In this document: positions 63,853 to 64,000 of the stretch, one piece after another
Numbering within the stretch: the stretch's first letter is position 1
Layout: every line of letters starts with the position of its first letter
NCBI GenBank assembly: GCA_013397075.1
Contig: VWZS01010874.1
Coordinates: 2,291,327 to 2,355,326 of the forward strand
Length of the DNA: 64,000 bases
Origin: Rhabdornis inornatus
Lineage: Eukaryota > Chordata > Aves > Passeriformes > Rhabdornithidae
Reading direction: 5' to 3'
Program-made: the position numbers and the translations under genes
The notes under the pieces: model-generated
The model's database searches: none
What the model was told of the DNA's origin: nothing
The model's input: only the letters and a program-made list of their open reading frames with translations

Positions 63853-64000
63853 GGGTGGTGTATCCATCAACCACGAAGGAAGATCTGTTCTTTTCCCAGG
63901 AAGGAGGATGCAGGGTGAGGCCCCAGGACTTTTGCCCAGGGATCTGTGTGGCTCAGCTGGAGTTAGCTGGAGGAGCTGGGAAAACAAGGGGTAGGATGGG

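Larger units (their letters stand above)
62857..64000 (+). other. AFAP1L2 intron 4, 5' part
   Basis: The intron begins gtaagt and continues past the window. It contains a hairpin at 62939-62985 and a GGA-rich purine run at about 63822-63852. No further exon is recognised before 64000. Confidence 0.75.

Noticed and set aside
1..64000. CRISPR arrays, operons, bacterial or phage genes, tRNA and rRNA genes
   Set aside because: None were seen. The window is vertebrate nuclear DNA with introns and CR1 elements, and no cloverleaf or rRNA-like segment was recognised.

Overview
The window is vertebrate nuclear DNA, almost certainly from a bird. The evidence is several fragments of the avian-type CR1 retrotransposon (3' ends near 2765-2831 and 52258-52318, a reverse-strand 3' part at 58400-58526, and a decayed reverse-transcriptase segment at 37655-38145), plus spliced exons with GT-AG introns. 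A passerine is plausible, but the sequence alone does not settle this. Coding density is very low, and nearly all long open frames are chance or shadow frames.

One gene is securely recognisable: the 5' end of AFAP1L2 (XB130), on the + strand. A GC-rich CpG-island promoter (about 18410-19560) holds exon 1, whose coding part is 18756-18771. A 40 kb first intron follows. Exon 2 (58970-59098), exon 3 (59616-59693) and exon 4 (62765-62856) come next, and the gene runs off the right edge. The four coding segments total 315 nt, keep phase across every junction and give 105 residues. These include a YxxM phosphotyrosine motif at Tyr54 and a proline-rich SLPELPPPK motif at residues 97-105. The PH domains and coiled coil of the family must lie beyond the window.

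Left of the promoter, 1-5.56 kb ends in a good polyadenylation signal (AATAAA at 5536-5541) followed by U/GU-rich sequence. By vertebrate gene order (ABLIM1 lies directly upstream of AFAP1L2 in the same orientation) this may be the ABLIM1 3' UTR, but no ABLIM1 coding exon is visible. The interval 5.6-18.4 kb has no recognisable gene. It holds an LTR-like repeat on the - strand (about 12076-13240).

The most unusual structure is in AFAP1L2 intron 3. Two near-perfect hairpins lie back to back with no gap (61619-61683 and 61684-61744), so one strand could fold into a 55-bp dumbbell. A third hairpin (62939-62985) lies just after exon 4. Other points worth a look are an unidentified protein-like open frame on the - strand at 43285-43686, a pure CTTCT array (49186-49267), an 18-bp palindrome with two E-boxes (3024-3041), and a degenerate G-rich repeat just downstream of the promoter.
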